Positions 8,701 through 20,600 of a DNA stretch of 64,000 bases are shown here, one piece after another. This stretch comes from an archaeon. Lineage in GTDB: Archaea; Nanobdellota; Nanobdellia; Woesearchaeales; UBA9642. Made by a program: the position numbers and the translations under genes. The notes under the pieces are model-generated. The model did no database searches and was not told where the DNA came from. It was given only the letters and a program-made list of their open reading frames with translations. Each line of letters begins with the position of its first letter. Position 1 is the first letter of the stretch. The stretch covers positions 126,276-190,275 of the forward strand of contig JAGVGF010000002.1 of NCBI GenBank assembly GCA_020057295.1, in the 5' to 3' direction.

Positions 8701-11700
8701 GTTTGGGTAAATAATGGTGTAACTTATCTAACCTCCGGATCATATACGAAAGCTACGAGTACATTTTCAAATCCTAATTGGACTTCTGGAACGCAAATTG
8801 TTGCAAATGGTGCAGGAGCACTTAGATCTGCATATCTTGTTTCCAATCCTGCATCAAATAGTGTATTTTTAACATATACTGATGGTGCAAGAGATGGTGG
8901 ATGTTCATTATGGACTGGCACGACTTGGGATGGTTCAGGATGTAATAGTGCAACAGTATTTGAAACAACCGGTCCAAATGTTGGAGTAGCATGGTTAGTT
9001 TTTGATTGGTTTAGAAATCCTCCTCCTCAACCAGAAATAACAATAATAACTCCAACAAATTCAATTGGTTATATAAATTATACTGGAATAACAAATCCTA
9101 GTTCAACAAGTATTGCGTGGGATAATGGAACTACTGCTCTTCCTCCGCCTGGCGCTTCTGCTCCAATTACTGGAGTAGAATTCCCTTCTGCTGAATATGT
9201 AAAGATAACTTCAAGTAATGACATAAGACATATAACAACTGTTACAGGAACTGCTGGAAGATATGCTTATCAAAGTTTTAATTTTACTGTTACTGAATCA
9301 ACAGTAAATATGCAATCAATAATTGTAACTCATGAAGGTTATGCCACTCAAACAACAAGTCTTACTGCAAGTCAATTTTATATTTATGGATATAATTGGA
9401 GTTCAGATTCGTATGTTTTATTAAAAACAGTATTTGCAAGTTCAGTTGATGTTACTAGTGAAGTAACTATTGATGCAGGATTTAATGATTTTGTTAGAAA
9501 TAGACAAATGTATGTTCTTGTTCAGGGAAGTTTTGCAATAGGTGTTGGAGCAAATGCTAGAGCTGATATAAACACAGACTATATGGGTTTAACAGTAGAA
9601 ACTATTCCAATGCTTTCACAAAATATTACTGTGAATGCTTCCGCAATTGACGATGATGGTATAAGTAAATGTGAATGGATTTTCTATAATTCTACAAATG
9701 GTAATCCAAATAGTTTAATAGGAATGATAAATACTTTTGGAGATTATTATTATAATTTTAGTTCTATATCAGGAGTTCCTGATGGATATTATAATTTAAC
9801 TGTATTTTGTAATGATACATTAAGCGCAAGAACAAATGAATCTGTATATGTTTATATAGATTCAACTCCTCCAGCAATAATATTATATAATCCTACAAAC
9901 AATTCTAATATCACTGTAAACTATGCATTGTTTTCTTGGAATGCGACAGATATATTATATGCTAATTTAGTTTGTAATTTAACAATTGATGGAACTGTCA
10001 GAGCGACAAATGTTGTATCTGCACATGCAGAAAATATTAGTAGAAATATTACAAGTATTACTGATGGAACACACTACTGGAACGTCACGTGTAGAGATGA
10101 CGCTGGAAATAGGAATATTTCTCAAACCTGGAGATTTGATTCTGATACTATAGGACCTGCTGTGACTCTTAATAGTCCAAGCGCCTCATCTTACACTAAT
10201 AAAAATCCTTTAGATTTGAATTTCACTGCAACAGATTCACATACGATTGTTAATTGTTCATTATATCTTGACGGATCATTAAATCAAACAATAACTTCTG
10301 TTACTAGCGGCATTATGACTAATTTTACATTTACAAATTTAAATCAGGGAGTTCACAATTGGAATGTTAGTTGTTATGATAGCTTTGGATTACGTGGAAA
10401 TTCAACAAGTAGAAATTTCACTTATGATACGATATTGCCTACTGTGTATTTAAATATTTCAACTGGATACATTTTCAATGGAACGATTCCAATATTAAAT
10501 TATACTGTAATTGATAATATTGATTCTAATCTAACATGTAATATTACTGTTAATAGTGTTATAGAACTTGCAAATATTGCATCAACAAATAATACTTTAA
10601 TATCAAGATCAGTTCCATTACTTGATGGATTTAAACAATGGAATGTTACATGTGTTGATGATGCAGGAAACGTTAACACTTCTGAAACAAGAATTTTTCA
10701 AGTCATAGGCGGTCCTCTTGTAACGCTTCAAACTCCTGTTAATGGAACGATAGGTAATGGAACAAATATAACTTTAAAATATTACGCTCAAGATGGGAAT
10801 GGAGTTGCAAATTGCTCGTTATATATTAATGATGTTCTAAATCAAACAAATACTAGCATTACAAGTGGAGCAAATAATACTTTTTTAATTTCAAGTCTTA
10901 ATGAAGGAAGATATAATTGGAGCGTAACATGTTACGATACTAATGGTTATCCGGGTTATTCTAGTACTTGGCAAATTATTTCAGACAGATCAAAACCTTC
11001 AATAAATTTAAGTGCTCCAATTTCAGGACAGGTATTAACTACTACGCCAACATATTTTAATTTCACACTCTTAGATTTTTATTCCACAAATGCTACGTGT
11101 AATTTGACTATTGATGGAATTGTAAATGCCGGTAATCAAAATTTTGTAGCATTAAATGGTTCTGTAACTACTAGATCTCAAACTGTAACAAATGGATTGC
11201 ATTATTGGAATGTTACATGTATAGATTTAGGATATAATTTTAACACTTCTTTAACGCGGAATTTTACTATAAATGTTACATTCCCTGTAAGTGTTACTGT
11301 AGTTGCTGACAAGACCCAATACCAAGAAGGAGAAATTGCTCAAATAAATATTACCACAAAAAATGAAACTTCAGGAAATATTGCTACAAATATAACTTTG
11401 GATTATATATACACCAATAATACTTATACTGATATTCCTTGGTGGAATACTTCTTGGAATTATAGAAAGTCCATTGTTTTGAATCAAACAAATAATACTT
11501 TAATCTCTAGTAAAGCAATACTTGTAAATGTTACAGTTCCATATGGCACAATTACTAATTGTCATGAACTTCGAGTAGTTTCTGATTCAGATTTAAGTTT
11601 TGTAGATTCTAATGTTATAACTGGTGATGATGTTACATTTTGCTACATTTATTTTATTGGAACAGTTACTGCAAATGCAGTTAATGAAAATAATTATCAC

Positions 11701-14700
11701 GTGTATTACGGAAATGTAAATGCATCATATTCAACGCAAAGCGTGTATGTTTCCGGAAATTATATTTTAGAACAATTGTTTTATGATGATTTTTCAACTG
11801 CATCAATAACTTCAAATTGGACTGTAAGTTCTGGATGGGACGCATCTAATGCAAATCCCTTAGCTGGAGATCACGCTCATATTCAAGGAACTGTTACAGA
11901 TGCGACGATTAGACTTACAAATTCTTTAAATTTGTTAAATTATGATTTTGTAAATCTATCATTTACGTGGGGTATAGATGCATCATGGGATGCTGGTGCT
12001 CCTCTTGATTATTTACGTTATGATTATAGTAATGATTCTGCAAGTACGTGGACTGGAAGCGGAGGAGTAGGAACATTAAACGGGAACGGTGTTGCTCAAA
12101 CACAAACAGTAAATACTCAATTAAATAGTTCTTATAAGATAAATGGATTCAATTTAAGATTTAGAGCAACAACAAATAATGCAAATGAAGATGGGGGATT
12201 TGATACTTTTAATATTACAGGACAGTATGCTGTACAATCAAGTGTAAATTCAAATGTCGGAAATCATCAAGTTTGGATTTTAAGAACTACAAATGTTACA
12301 AATTCTTCTGGACAGTATAATACAACATTTACCACTCTTGGAAGAACTTATGGAAATTATAGTGCTGTAGGATACGCTTATCCTCCAAATGTTAATTTAC
12401 GTCAAGGATGGGGATATGATTATTTTGATTTAATTGCGGATCAATTTGGTCCTGTGATTACTTTGTTATATCCAACTAATGCAACAACTCTTAGAAGTGG
12501 AAATATCACTTTCAATTATACTGCTGTAGATTATGCAAATAATGTGGCAAATTGTTCATTATACATAAACGGAGTATTTAATCAATCAAATTCTACAATA
12601 AATGAATCTATAACTAACAATTTTACTTCTGAATTATTCGAAGGACAATATTATTGGTTGATTAATTGCTTTGACTCTTTAGGTTCACAAACAAATTCTT
12701 CAAGATACAATTTAACAATAGATGATACTCCTCCAATAGTTAGTCTAATAAGTCCAAATAATTCTGTTCTTCCATCTGGAACAATTACTTTTAACTTTAA
12801 TGTAACTGATAATTTTGATACTACGATTTTGTGTAATATCACAGTTGATTCTGGAAATTACTCAAAACTTTTCAACACTTCAAATGGTGTAAATTCTACA
12901 ACAATTGCAAATATTACTGATGGATTGCATTATTGGAATATGACTTGTTATGATAATATAAATAATAATGCGACTAGCACAACATTAAATTTCACAACAG
13001 CAACAATTCCTATTGTTACTTTGCATTCTCCGGCCACAAATTATGGCGTGAATAGTACAAATATTACTTTGTATTATAATTTATCCTCTGTCAATGTTGA
13101 TAATTGTTCGTTAGTATTGAATGGTCAATACAATCAAACAGTAAATAGTACACAGATTCCATTTAAGGCAAATGATGGACAAAATGTATTCAATTTAACT
13201 GGAATGGGTTACGGAATATACAATTGGACAGTAATATGCTTTGACTCAAATAATTTTAACGGAACCGATACGACAAGAATTTTCCATTTAGATAATGCTT
13301 TCCCTATAATTAATTTATCATATCCTGCAAATAATCAAACAATATTTAGCAGAAATATTAATTTCACATTCAACGTTACAGATATTGATGATGTATTAGT
13401 ATGTAATTTAACAATTGATGGTGTTGTGAATAAAAGCAATCAAAATATTTCTTCTAATAATTCTGGGAAAGTAGGAAGTATATATGTTACTGGACTTTCT
13501 GTAACTAATCATAATTGGAGCGTTGCATGTGCTGACAATGTAGGATTTTCTACTACTTCTGTAACTTGGAATTTTACCATTGACTCAAGTGTAAGCATTT
13601 CTCTTACGAGCCCCGCAAATAATTTCCTATCTAGTTCTGGAAGCGTAAATTTCATTTATGTTCCAAGCAGTCCTGCGGATTTTGATTTAGGATTCTGTGA
13701 TTTATACATTAATGATTCAATATATGCAACGCATGTAGCTTTAACTTCAGGATCACCAGACACTTTTGCTGTCGCTGGATTAGGAGAAGGTAGGTATAAT
13801 TGGTCGATTAATTGTACTGATAGCGTCGGAAAAAATGGTGCTAGTGAAACAAGAAATTTCACGCTTGATATGACTGGTCCGATTGTAACAAATTATTATC
13901 CTAATGGAAATGTCTTTACAAATAGTTCAGTATTTTTCAATTGGTCTGCAACAGATAATTATGATGCAAACATGAGCTGTACAATACTTGTTAATGGAAC
14001 AGCGCAATCACCAATTGTTTATTCGTTAAATGGAACTGTAACGAATCATACTTATTCAAATTTCCGTGACGGATTATTATTCTGGAATGTTACATGTACT
14101 GATGATGCAGGAAATAATGGAACAAGCAGTTTGAAAAATTTCACTGTACAAGAACCTCCAGCAATTACTTTAAATTCTCCCTCTAACAATAATCGAACTA
14201 AAAATAGGAATATAACGTTTTATTACACTCCGACAGATAATTCTGGAAATATAAGTTCATGTAGCATAATATTTGACGGTTTATTAAATCAGACAAATTC
14301 GACACAATTAGCTTCAGGTGTGCAGAGAAACTTTACAATAAATAATATTGCTGCTGGAAATCATACCTGGTCAATTAACTGTACTGACCCTTCAGGAAAT
14401 ATAGGATCATCAATAAATTATACTTTCTATATAGATCTATATGCTCCAACAATTGTTTTAGATAGACCTATTGAGGGAGATTTCTTAAATACAAATGATG
14501 TATTCTTTAACTGGACAGCAACAGATTATTCTGGAACAACAATAAATTGTTCATTATATGTTGATAATTTATTCAAAAATTCAACAGCTAGAACGAGCGG
14601 ATCATCATTTAATATAACAGCATATAATCTAACTGATGGACCACATAATTGGAGTGTTAATTGTTCTGATGATTTAGCCAATTATTTAATGAGTGAAACA

Positions 14701-17628
14701 AGAAATTTCACAATAAATCAACCTGACTTATACATAGATAATAATAGAATAATTTTCAATAACACAAATCCTGATGAAAATAGCACTATTAACATAACTG
14801 TGAACGTTACGAATATAGGTGGAGTTCCCGCAAACAATATTCTTGTAGAGTTTTGGGATGGACTTCCAAATGTGGGAACATATATTGGTAATGATACAGG
14901 AACTGTTGCTGTAAATGGTTCAAGAATATATTCAGTATTATGGAATATTACATTAGGATATCATAATATTTGGGTTATTGTTGATCCATATAATACTCAA
15001 GGAGAACTTAATGAATCTAATAATAATGCCACGAAAAACATTTCCATATTAAGATCTATAATTAATAGTCCTTTAAATGGTACTGCATCTATAAATTCTA
15101 ATGTTACAATAAATTTCACGCTACAAGATTTCACTACAGGCAATATTAATTATTCAGTATTTGTTGATGGATCCTTTAATGGACAGAATGGTTCAGTGGT
15201 TGATAATGTATCAACGTTACTAAATGTTACATTAACGCAAGGGTTACATTATATACAAATTCAAGCTAGAGATTTACTTGGCAGATATAAAAATTCCACC
15301 AGAGTATATATCACTATAGATTATACTGCACCACAACCTGTTATTAACACAGTAAATTATACATGGTACAATTATAGTATTCCTCAAATAAATATTAGCG
15401 CAACAGATAATGTTTATACAAACATTTCTTACAGAGTTTACGTTAATGGTACAGAAAATATTAATGGCACAATAACCAATGGAACTTCAAAGTTTGTAAA
15501 CCTATCAACTTTAAGCGATGGATATTATGTATTAATAATGGAAGCATGGGATTTCTTGAATAATACTGCTAACAGTACACCAAAATATATCTATGTCGAC
15601 ACAACAAAGCCCACAATTACATTAAATAGCCCGGGTAATAATGCAAATATTACAAATAGAACTGTACAATTAAACTTTACAGTTAATGATAATTTAGCAA
15701 ATAATGCTACATGCAATATCACATTAGATGGTTTGATAGTTAGTTTTCCTACTGTAAACATTAGTCAGCCATATATTTATACAGCGAACAATTTGATTGA
15801 GGGAACACATTATTGGAATGTTACATGTATGGATCAAGCACTAAATATTAACACAAGTGTTACAAATTCTTTTAACGTTTATATTGCTCCAAATATTACT
15901 CTTGTAAGTCCATCTAACAATCAATGGAGTAATACAGCAAATAACACTTTCTATTTCAATGTCAGTGATGAAACAGGATTAGAGAATTGTTCAATAATAT
16001 TAAATGGCGTGATTAATCAGACAAAAACTACTGCACAATTGGTAAACAACGGGACAAATAATTTTACAATTACGGAAATGATTTCTGGAAATCATACATG
16101 GAGCATTGAATGTTATGATAATACATTATATCATACATATAGCATAAGCAGTAATAGAACATTGTACGTTGATTTAATTAGACCACAACCAAATATCGAA
16201 ACACTAAATAATTCATGGTTTAATACTGCCACTCCTTTGATAACATTTAATATCACAGATAATATGGCATTAACGATAAATTATACACTATTTGTTAATG
16301 GTTCCGGTAATACTAATGGTGTGGTTACAAATGGTTCAACAATTTCAGTAAATTTACAGCCATTACAAAATGGAACTTACTCAGTAATATTACAAGGCAC
16401 TGATTTAGCAGGCAACGTTCAAAATTCTACACCTATAATAATCTATATAGATACAATATTACCATCAATAAATTTAACATATCCCGCTAATGATACAAAT
16501 ATTACTGCAAGTTATACTAACTTAAACTTTACACCATCAGACAATATGGCATCATACTTAATGTGTAATGTTACATTAGATGGAAATAATGTTGGCTTGA
16601 ATATTAATGTAACTAATGGTCAAAATCAGAATGTGAGCGTTTCATCAATTAATGGAGGATATCATTATTGGAATGTTACATGTATGGATCAAGCAGGTAA
16701 TAAAAATACTAGTCAGACATTCAGATTCTACATCCAAATGCCAGATTTGTATATAAACACTAGTTCAATATATTTTAGTAACAATAATCCTATAGAAAAC
16801 GAAACAATAAATATCACAGCAACAATATATAATATAGGAAATATTGATGCATTCAACTTCATAGCAGAGATACGTGCTATAAACCAGACAGGACCGATAG
16901 TAGCTAATGTTACATTAAATTTATCTGCAGGAAATTATACAAATATCACAGGAAGTTATATGTTACCAATAGGAGATACATCGTTCTATGTCTTAGTTGA
17001 TACTCCTATAACAACAAACGGTTCAGTTCAAGAAGAAAATGAATCAAACAATAATGCAAGTAAAACAATTCATGTAGGATTATGGGAATATGTTGTGGGA
17101 ACTACAATTGACAAACTGGCTTTAATAAATAACTTATCAATATATGATTGGATAGTGAATAATGCTACAGGAAGCAATTTGTATGTTACAGATGCAGATT
17201 CAAATATTAACTGGTTTACACTACAAGCGCTAGGTAGAAACATATCGAACGGAACGTCAGGAACTGATTTCTACACATTTGACACAAAAATAAATTCTAC
17301 AATACTCACAGATTCAGTGAATAGAACATATACTTTAGGAGGACAGCCTATAGAAACTATAAATTACACAGTCTTTAGAAGATTTATTACCAACATTCCG
17401 ATTGTTAATAGTACAAATAATACTAATTTCAAAACAGGATTACTATGGGATACAGGAGATGGTGGAATAGCGTATAATGGAACACAAGATGTGGTTCTCA
17501 TATCGAAAATAAGTAAATCGACGCAGGGATACAATGCTACTGTAGATTATGAATTAAGAGTGCCTGCAACACTCAGATCGTATAAGGGATCTGTTAATCA
17601 AGTAGTATTTTATGGAGAAATTAATTAA
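5713..17628 (+). CDS. Giant modular surface adhesin-like protein (Ig-like, DUF2341-like, CARDB-like; about 3,971 residues)
   Basis: I chose ATG 5713 because it gives a clean signal peptide (MNNNKN, hydrophobic core, cleavage after SVYA). The longer frame from 5617 overlaps the regulator gene. Approximate residues: an N-terminal beta-rich region with a WKCKDWNF...CFGKW motif near 382-400; a macroglobulin-like segment 430-520; a beta-propeller-like region with repeated NGT(N)W motifs 650-1100; many ~85-residue Ig-like repeats, each with an NCSLYING-type strand and a W(N)VxC(x)D strand that probably share a disulfide; a DUF2341-like domain starting WWNTSWNYRKS near 1909; CARDB-like domains near 3004 and 3676 (PDLYI...ESNNNA). 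A C-terminal domain (about 3792-3970) is shared with the small proteins at 27-35 kb. There is no C-terminal membrane anchor. NxT/S sequons are extremely dense. It overlaps the next giant gene by one base. Confidence 0.85.
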   Translation: MNNNKNFGNRMLMSVLFLLVILLSFSVHSVYAVKLQSELKDTNIILSLDDSKFNGVDLGENYELMMSLGNQNYKYFGGMIFPIIINTNGEGLYSFKLLNKSNQEILSEISVSKTFDCDKLSLNVAPSTKSSNNDVGTYSVGEEISIHLFEGQIALSNIPQFIIISIIAQNNSDKVYRLSGDITSKFIPSESGTYTVSLYCNSGAIYSKDIVVKSSDASSDVSMGNVSIIEPYTQNNDLVHSNIENNGANYSIKRITVKNSRNEVFIGDVKAYNIRSEAPVGIRQKILSLLSSNSGKEIIGKIEMDLNGVSGLENTKLSLNDVDSTSNTVLIESISKKNIEEKNTINLEGSIEGSIVDAYALDLSALSFTNGTLTKTAKGRVLWKCKDWNFAQQTCFGKWIEVMNIRPGEDYSFEVSPNDPGFIETGLATINTDKSIYQIGESAKISAVVLDTQGYLVSNATVNIMITTPGNTVYFFDNVAESKRGIYEIIFNHNDIIGNYTMQVSAYKNETNLGMTQYVNYSMISDFSVMEYYDFDIIRNIPITTDPFRKPLYAKILIHPLNENITNYNFTEVIPSDLLVIDAPGATISNAGNETHLTWTGLNGNVTLNYTTQPPLITPNLLILGKAFIEYVINSATYIFVEFRNWFIAVDPTVTRDQGLVVYADRTDDGFIKYRNWTGSTLQSEVNSGVDFGNRIAWLKFRCLVNREQCILVGSDTGADINFNVFYTNNWTWSTNTQLDGSSETSQSNIDLDCESLSGQCIVVYEDSTNNDAVFVYRIWNGTDISGINTVTITGGENNEIDWINLYPQKGTNNIGIAIQNDGGGVNTDTPAIYSAIWNGTNFTNWRTLTANSPADGTSRTFYRHYDCAWEGGTGYFGCFYANDTLNAILFDRFNGTNWNYMGRIFNTSGEPREISACGQEGLSSFNHSYIGLMFCDSANDLDGTIWNGTSLLKTTHAASPAQNTNAECGDSNKGATEYAQNFKCTWEDDGSKALFVWVNNGVTYLTSGSYTKATSTFSNPNWTSGTQIVANGAGALRSAYLVSNPASNSVFLTYTDGARDGGCSLWTGTTWDGSGCNSATVFETTGPNVGVAWLVFDWFRNPPPQPEITIITPTNSIGYINYTGITNPSSTSIAWDNGTTALPPPGASAPITGVEFPSAEYVKITSSNDIRHITTVTGTAGRYAYQSFNFTVTESTVNMQSIIVTHEGYATQTTSLTASQFYIYGYNWSSDSYVLLKTVFASSVDVTSEVTIDAGFNDFVRNRQMYVLVQGSFAIGVGANARADINTDYMGLTVETIPMLSQNITVNASAIDDDGISKCEWIFYNSTNGNPNSLIGMINTFGDYYYNFSSISGVPDGYYNLTVFCNDTLSARTNESVYVYIDSTPPAIILYNPTNNSNITVNYALFSWNATDILYANLVCNLTIDGTVRATNVVSAHAENISRNITSITDGTHYWNVTCRDDAGNRNISQTWRFDSDTIGPAVTLNSPSASSYTNKNPLDLNFTATDSHTIVNCSLYLDGSLNQTITSVTSGIMTNFTFTNLNQGVHNWNVSCYDSFGLRGNSTSRNFTYDTILPTVYLNISTGYIFNGTIPILNYTVIDNIDSNLTCNITVNSVIELANIASTNNTLISRSVPLLDGFKQWNVTCVDDAGNVNTSETRIFQVIGGPLVTLQTPVNGTIGNGTNITLKYYAQDGNGVANCSLYINDVLNQTNTSITSGANNTFLISSLNEGRYNWSVTCYDTNGYPGYSSTWQIISDRSKPSINLSAPISGQVLTTTPTYFNFTLLDFYSTNATCNLTIDGIVNAGNQNFVALNGSVTTRSQTVTNGLHYWNVTCIDLGYNFNTSLTRNFTINVTFPVSVTVVADKTQYQEGEIAQINITTKNETSGNIATNITLDYIYTNNTYTDIPWWNTSWNYRKSIVLNQTNNTLISSKAILVNVTVPYGTITNCHELRVVSDSDLSFVDSNVITGDDVTFCYIYFIGTVTANAVNENNYHVYYGNVNASYSTQSVYVSGNYILEQLFYDDFSTASITSNWTVSSGWDASNANPLAGDHAHIQGTVTDATIRLTNSLNLLNYDFVNLSFTWGIDASWDAGAPLDYLRYDYSNDSASTWTGSGGVGTLNGNGVAQTQTVNTQLNSSYKINGFNLRFRATTNNANEDGGFDTFNITGQYAVQSSVNSNVGNHQVWILRTTNVTNSSGQYNTTFTTLGRTYGNYSAVGYAYPPNVNLRQGWGYDYFDLIADQFGPVITLLYPTNATTLRSGNITFNYTAVDYANNVANCSLYINGVFNQSNSTINESITNNFTSELFEGQYYWLINCFDSLGSQTNSSRYNLTIDDTPPIVSLISPNNSVLPSGTITFNFNVTDNFDTTILCNITVDSGNYSKLFNTSNGVNSTTIANITDGLHYWNMTCYDNINNNATSTTLNFTTATIPIVTLHSPATNYGVNSTNITLYYNLSSVNVDNCSLVLNGQYNQTVNSTQIPFKANDGQNVFNLTGMGYGIYNWTVICFDSNNFNGTDTTRIFHLDNAFPIINLSYPANNQTIFSRNINFTFNVTDIDDVLVCNLTIDGVVNKSNQNISSNNSGKVGSIYVTGLSVTNHNWSVACADNVGFSTTSVTWNFTIDSSVSISLTSPANNFLSSSGSVNFIYVPSSPADFDLGFCDLYINDSIYATHVALTSGSPDTFAVAGLGEGRYNWSINCTDSVGKNGASETRNFTLDMTGPIVTNYYPNGNVFTNSSVFFNWSATDNYDANMSCTILVNGTAQSPIVYSLNGTVTNHTYSNFRDGLLFWNVTCTDDAGNNGTSSLKNFTVQEPPAITLNSPSNNNRTKNRNITFYYTPTDNSGNISSCSIIFDGLLNQTNSTQLASGVQRNFTINNIAAGNHTWSINCTDPSGNIGSSINYTFYIDLYAPTIVLDRPIEGDFLNTNDVFFNWTATDYSGTTINCSLYVDNLFKNSTARTSGSSFNITAYNLTDGPHNWSVNCSDDLANYLMSETRNFTINQPDLYIDNNRIIFNNTNPDENSTINITVNVTNIGGVPANNILVEFWDGLPNVGTYIGNDTGTVAVNGSRIYSVLWNITLGYHNIWVIVDPYNTQGELNESNNNATKNISILRSIINSPLNGTASINSNVTINFTLQDFTTGNINYSVFVDGSFNGQNGSVVDNVSTLLNVTLTQGLHYIQIQARDLLGRYKNSTRVYITIDYTAPQPVINTVNYTWYNYSIPQINISATDNVYTNISYRVYVNGTENINGTITNGTSKFVNLSTLSDGYYVLIMEAWDFLNNTANSTPKYIYVDTTKPTITLNSPGNNANITNRTVQLNFTVNDNLANNATCNITLDGLIVSFPTVNISQPYIYTANNLIEGTHYWNVTCMDQALNINTSVTNSFNVYIAPNITLVSPSNNQWSNTANNTFYFNVSDETGLENCSIILNGVINQTKTTAQLVNNGTNNFTITEMISGNHTWSIECYDNTLYHTYSISSNRTLYVDLIRPQPNIETLNNSWFNTATPLITFNITDNMALTINYTLFVNGSGNTNGVVTNGSTISVNLQPLQNGTYSVILQGTDLAGNVQNSTPIIIYIDTILPSINLTYPANDTNITASYTNLNFTPSDNMASYLMCNVTLDGNNVGLNINVTNGQNQNVSVSSINGGYHYWNVTCMDQAGNKNTSQTFRFYIQMPDLYINTSSIYFSNNNPIENETINITATIYNIGNIDAFNFIAEIRAINQTGPIVANVTLNLSAGNYTNITGSYMLPIGDTSFYVLVDTPITTNGSVQEENESNNNASKTIHVGLWEYVVGTTIDKLALINNLSIYDWIVNNATGSNLYVTDADSNINWFTLQALGRNISNGTSGTDFYTFDTKINSTILTDSVNRTYTLGGQPIETINYTVFRRFITNIPIVNSTNNTNFKTGLLWDTGDGGIAYNGTQDVVLISKISKSTQGYNATVDYELRVPATLRSYKGSVNQVVFYGEIN

Positions 17629-20600
17629 TGAATATACATTTGCCTGAGTATCGGAAGAAGAATATAATACTTGCTGAAACACTTAAGAATACATCTTTAT
17701 TTGTATTCTTTGTGACTTTATTATTTTTAATAGTCACTCCCTCAGTTACAAGTATTCCGATGATGAGTTTTGACAAAAATTATTATGTAACAAATGATGT
17801 TGTTAGCATATTAACAAAAGATCCTTCTCCATTGACTATATCTGGTTCATTAACTCTTGAAGTTTCAATAAAGGAAGATACTAATTATTATTTTAAATAT
17901 CTTGGATCTGTTAATGAGATTATATCATTTATTCCCACACAGTCTGGGGAATATATTTTTAGATTATATAATGAAAATGGAAATTTAATTGATGAAAAGA
18001 GTTTCCTTGTCTATGATAAAAGTGTCGATTCGTGTGCAACTCATAAACTAGGATCTCAAATATTGATTGATTTAGAAGAATACGCTTTTGATTTAGGATC
18101 AAAACTTCCTTCGGAAATAGAATTAATATATTCAAATGCATTGTCAACTAACAAAATAGTTTATAATGGCGGGATAACTCCACAGATATATTATACTCCT
18201 AGTATTATTGGAAAATACTCGTTATACGCTGACGGAATATATCTTGCTTGTTATGACATAATAGATGATTTCGCAATAGAAAATTCTAAGATAATACACT
18301 CTACAAATGAAAATTTAAACAATATTACTTATTTAAATAATCAAATCAGTAATCAAACTAGCAATAGTATGAACAAAACTACTTTTATTAATGGATTAAA
18401 TATTTCTCTTATCTCAAACCAGTATGATTCAAAAAACACTTCTTCAATTGTTATAGATCTTAATAATTCGCTTATTCAGTCAGAAACAGGAAGATTAAAG
18501 AAAAAAATTATTCTATTCAAGATAAAAAATAGTCTAAACGAAAGTTTGAACGCTGATACTTTTGTTTATGAGAAAGAAAAAATCGTTGGTACAATTCAAA
18601 ACACTAATTCAAATAACAAAGATTACGCTTCGAATGTAAAAGATAATATTTTAGAAAACAATTTATTATTAAATACGAGGATTTCTGTTATTGATTATAC
18701 TGCAAACACTTCAATTTCTAATAATGCTTACACTCCTGATTTTCTCGTTATTAATGATACAAGCGCGAGTTTACAAAATGCATCACTTGACGCAGATATA
18801 GAATTTGTTTCTGGAAGTGTTAAGAAAATAAATTTCAAAAATTTGGAATATAAAGAAAATATGGAAGTAGGAGTTGATGAAGTTACTGAAAAATTATCTT
18901 CTAATAAATTATTGGAAAAATCAGAAAAAAAAGAGTTGAAAGCTTACGCTGTAAATCTTTATGATTTGAATTTTACTGCTGCTTCTTTTACAAGTATTGC
19001 TGTAGGAACAGAATTGTGGAAATGTAAAGATTGGAATTTTACGACACAATCATGCTTTGGAACATGGAGTAAATTAATGGATATTATTCCTGGTCAAGAA
19101 TATAATGTAAGTTTATTCCCTGGAGATCCAGGATTTATTGAAACATTTGATGTAAATGTAGCAATAGATATAGATATTCTTGCTCTTGATAATAACACTG
19201 TGGTTCTAGCATGGATAAAGAATGGAACAACCGTAACCGGAAATTTTGAAATATGGAATACTAATGGATCCATAATTGTTAATGATACAACATTTGATGC
19301 AGGAATGGATACTCAAAGTCGAGTTTCGCTTGATTTAATTAATACTAATGATTTTATAATTGCTTCAATTGATGGTTCAACAAATATTTCAAATTTCTAT
19401 TTTTATAATCGTACAGGCAGTATGATTCAAAGTGCAACAACAATTAGTGCTAATGTTGGAGATTTTAATGATTTATCTGTATGTCAATTGGGCGATAGAT
19501 TTATTTATTCTTATATTGATGCAAATCCTGCACAGTTTGATGGTTCATTTCAAATAGTGAATAACTCTGGAAATTTTATAGGTACAATAACTGATGTTGA
19601 TACAACAGTTACAACAACTACTGCTCTACAAAACTTTGTATCTTGTGCTGCAATTAATATTACTAACTGGGTATATTTATACTATGATGTTACATCATCA
19701 GATGTAACACTTAATGCACGTACAAATACTGGAACTAATGTTGTTCTAACTGATTTAAATGCTAATGTAGGTACAACATCACAAGTTGCCGTCGCAACAT
19801 CAAGAAATGAATATATTGCGAATTTATATTATAATTCCGTTGCTGCAACTCAAGATGTAATATTAAATATACGACAATTGAATGGCGCAGTTCTTACTAA
19901 TATTGCAACAGTTACTCCTGATGCGACAGCTGGCGCAAATATTCGTCTGGATATTGCAGAAATTGATGCTTTAGGAACCAGCTACTTTGTTCCGACGTGG
20001 TATGATGCAGGAGATACAACAATAAAAGCGGCAGTGTACAATGAAACCGGAGGACAAATAACTGCTCCATTTATTGTTACAACCACACCTAACACCGGAT
20101 ATAGAATTGTTGCAGTTGCAGGATATAATTCTAATGCAGAACTCGGACTTTGCAATGGAACATTTGTAATTGCATATACAAATAGTAGTGGAAATGCCAT
20201 ATTTAATAAATATTTAATTAATGGATCTCAATGGAATGGAATTTGTCCTGATGTAACGCCTCCAACTGTCAATCTAACGTATCCTTCAAATGATTCTATT
20301 GTCGAAAATAATAATATTTCATTTAATTTCACAGTAATTGATGATAGAGATGTTGTACTCCCTAATTGTAGTTTATATACAAATTTCACAGGAAATTTCA
20401 TAATTAACAAAACAATATATAATGTAACTTCTGGAATAGAAACATCAATTAATGTCACAAATATCGATGATGGAAAATATATTTGGAATATTAGATGTTA
20501 TGATAATTCATCAAATAACGCTTTTGCCATAAATGCTCCAAACAATTTTACGTTGTATATTAACAAAAATATTCCCTCAATAACCAACCCTCTAATAAAT

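Noticed and set aside
9000..17090. Possible tandem DNA repeat array or CRISPR-like structure in the first giant gene
   Set aside because: Repeats are at protein level (Ig-like domains of unequal length); the DNA copies are divergent and not separated by unique spacers.
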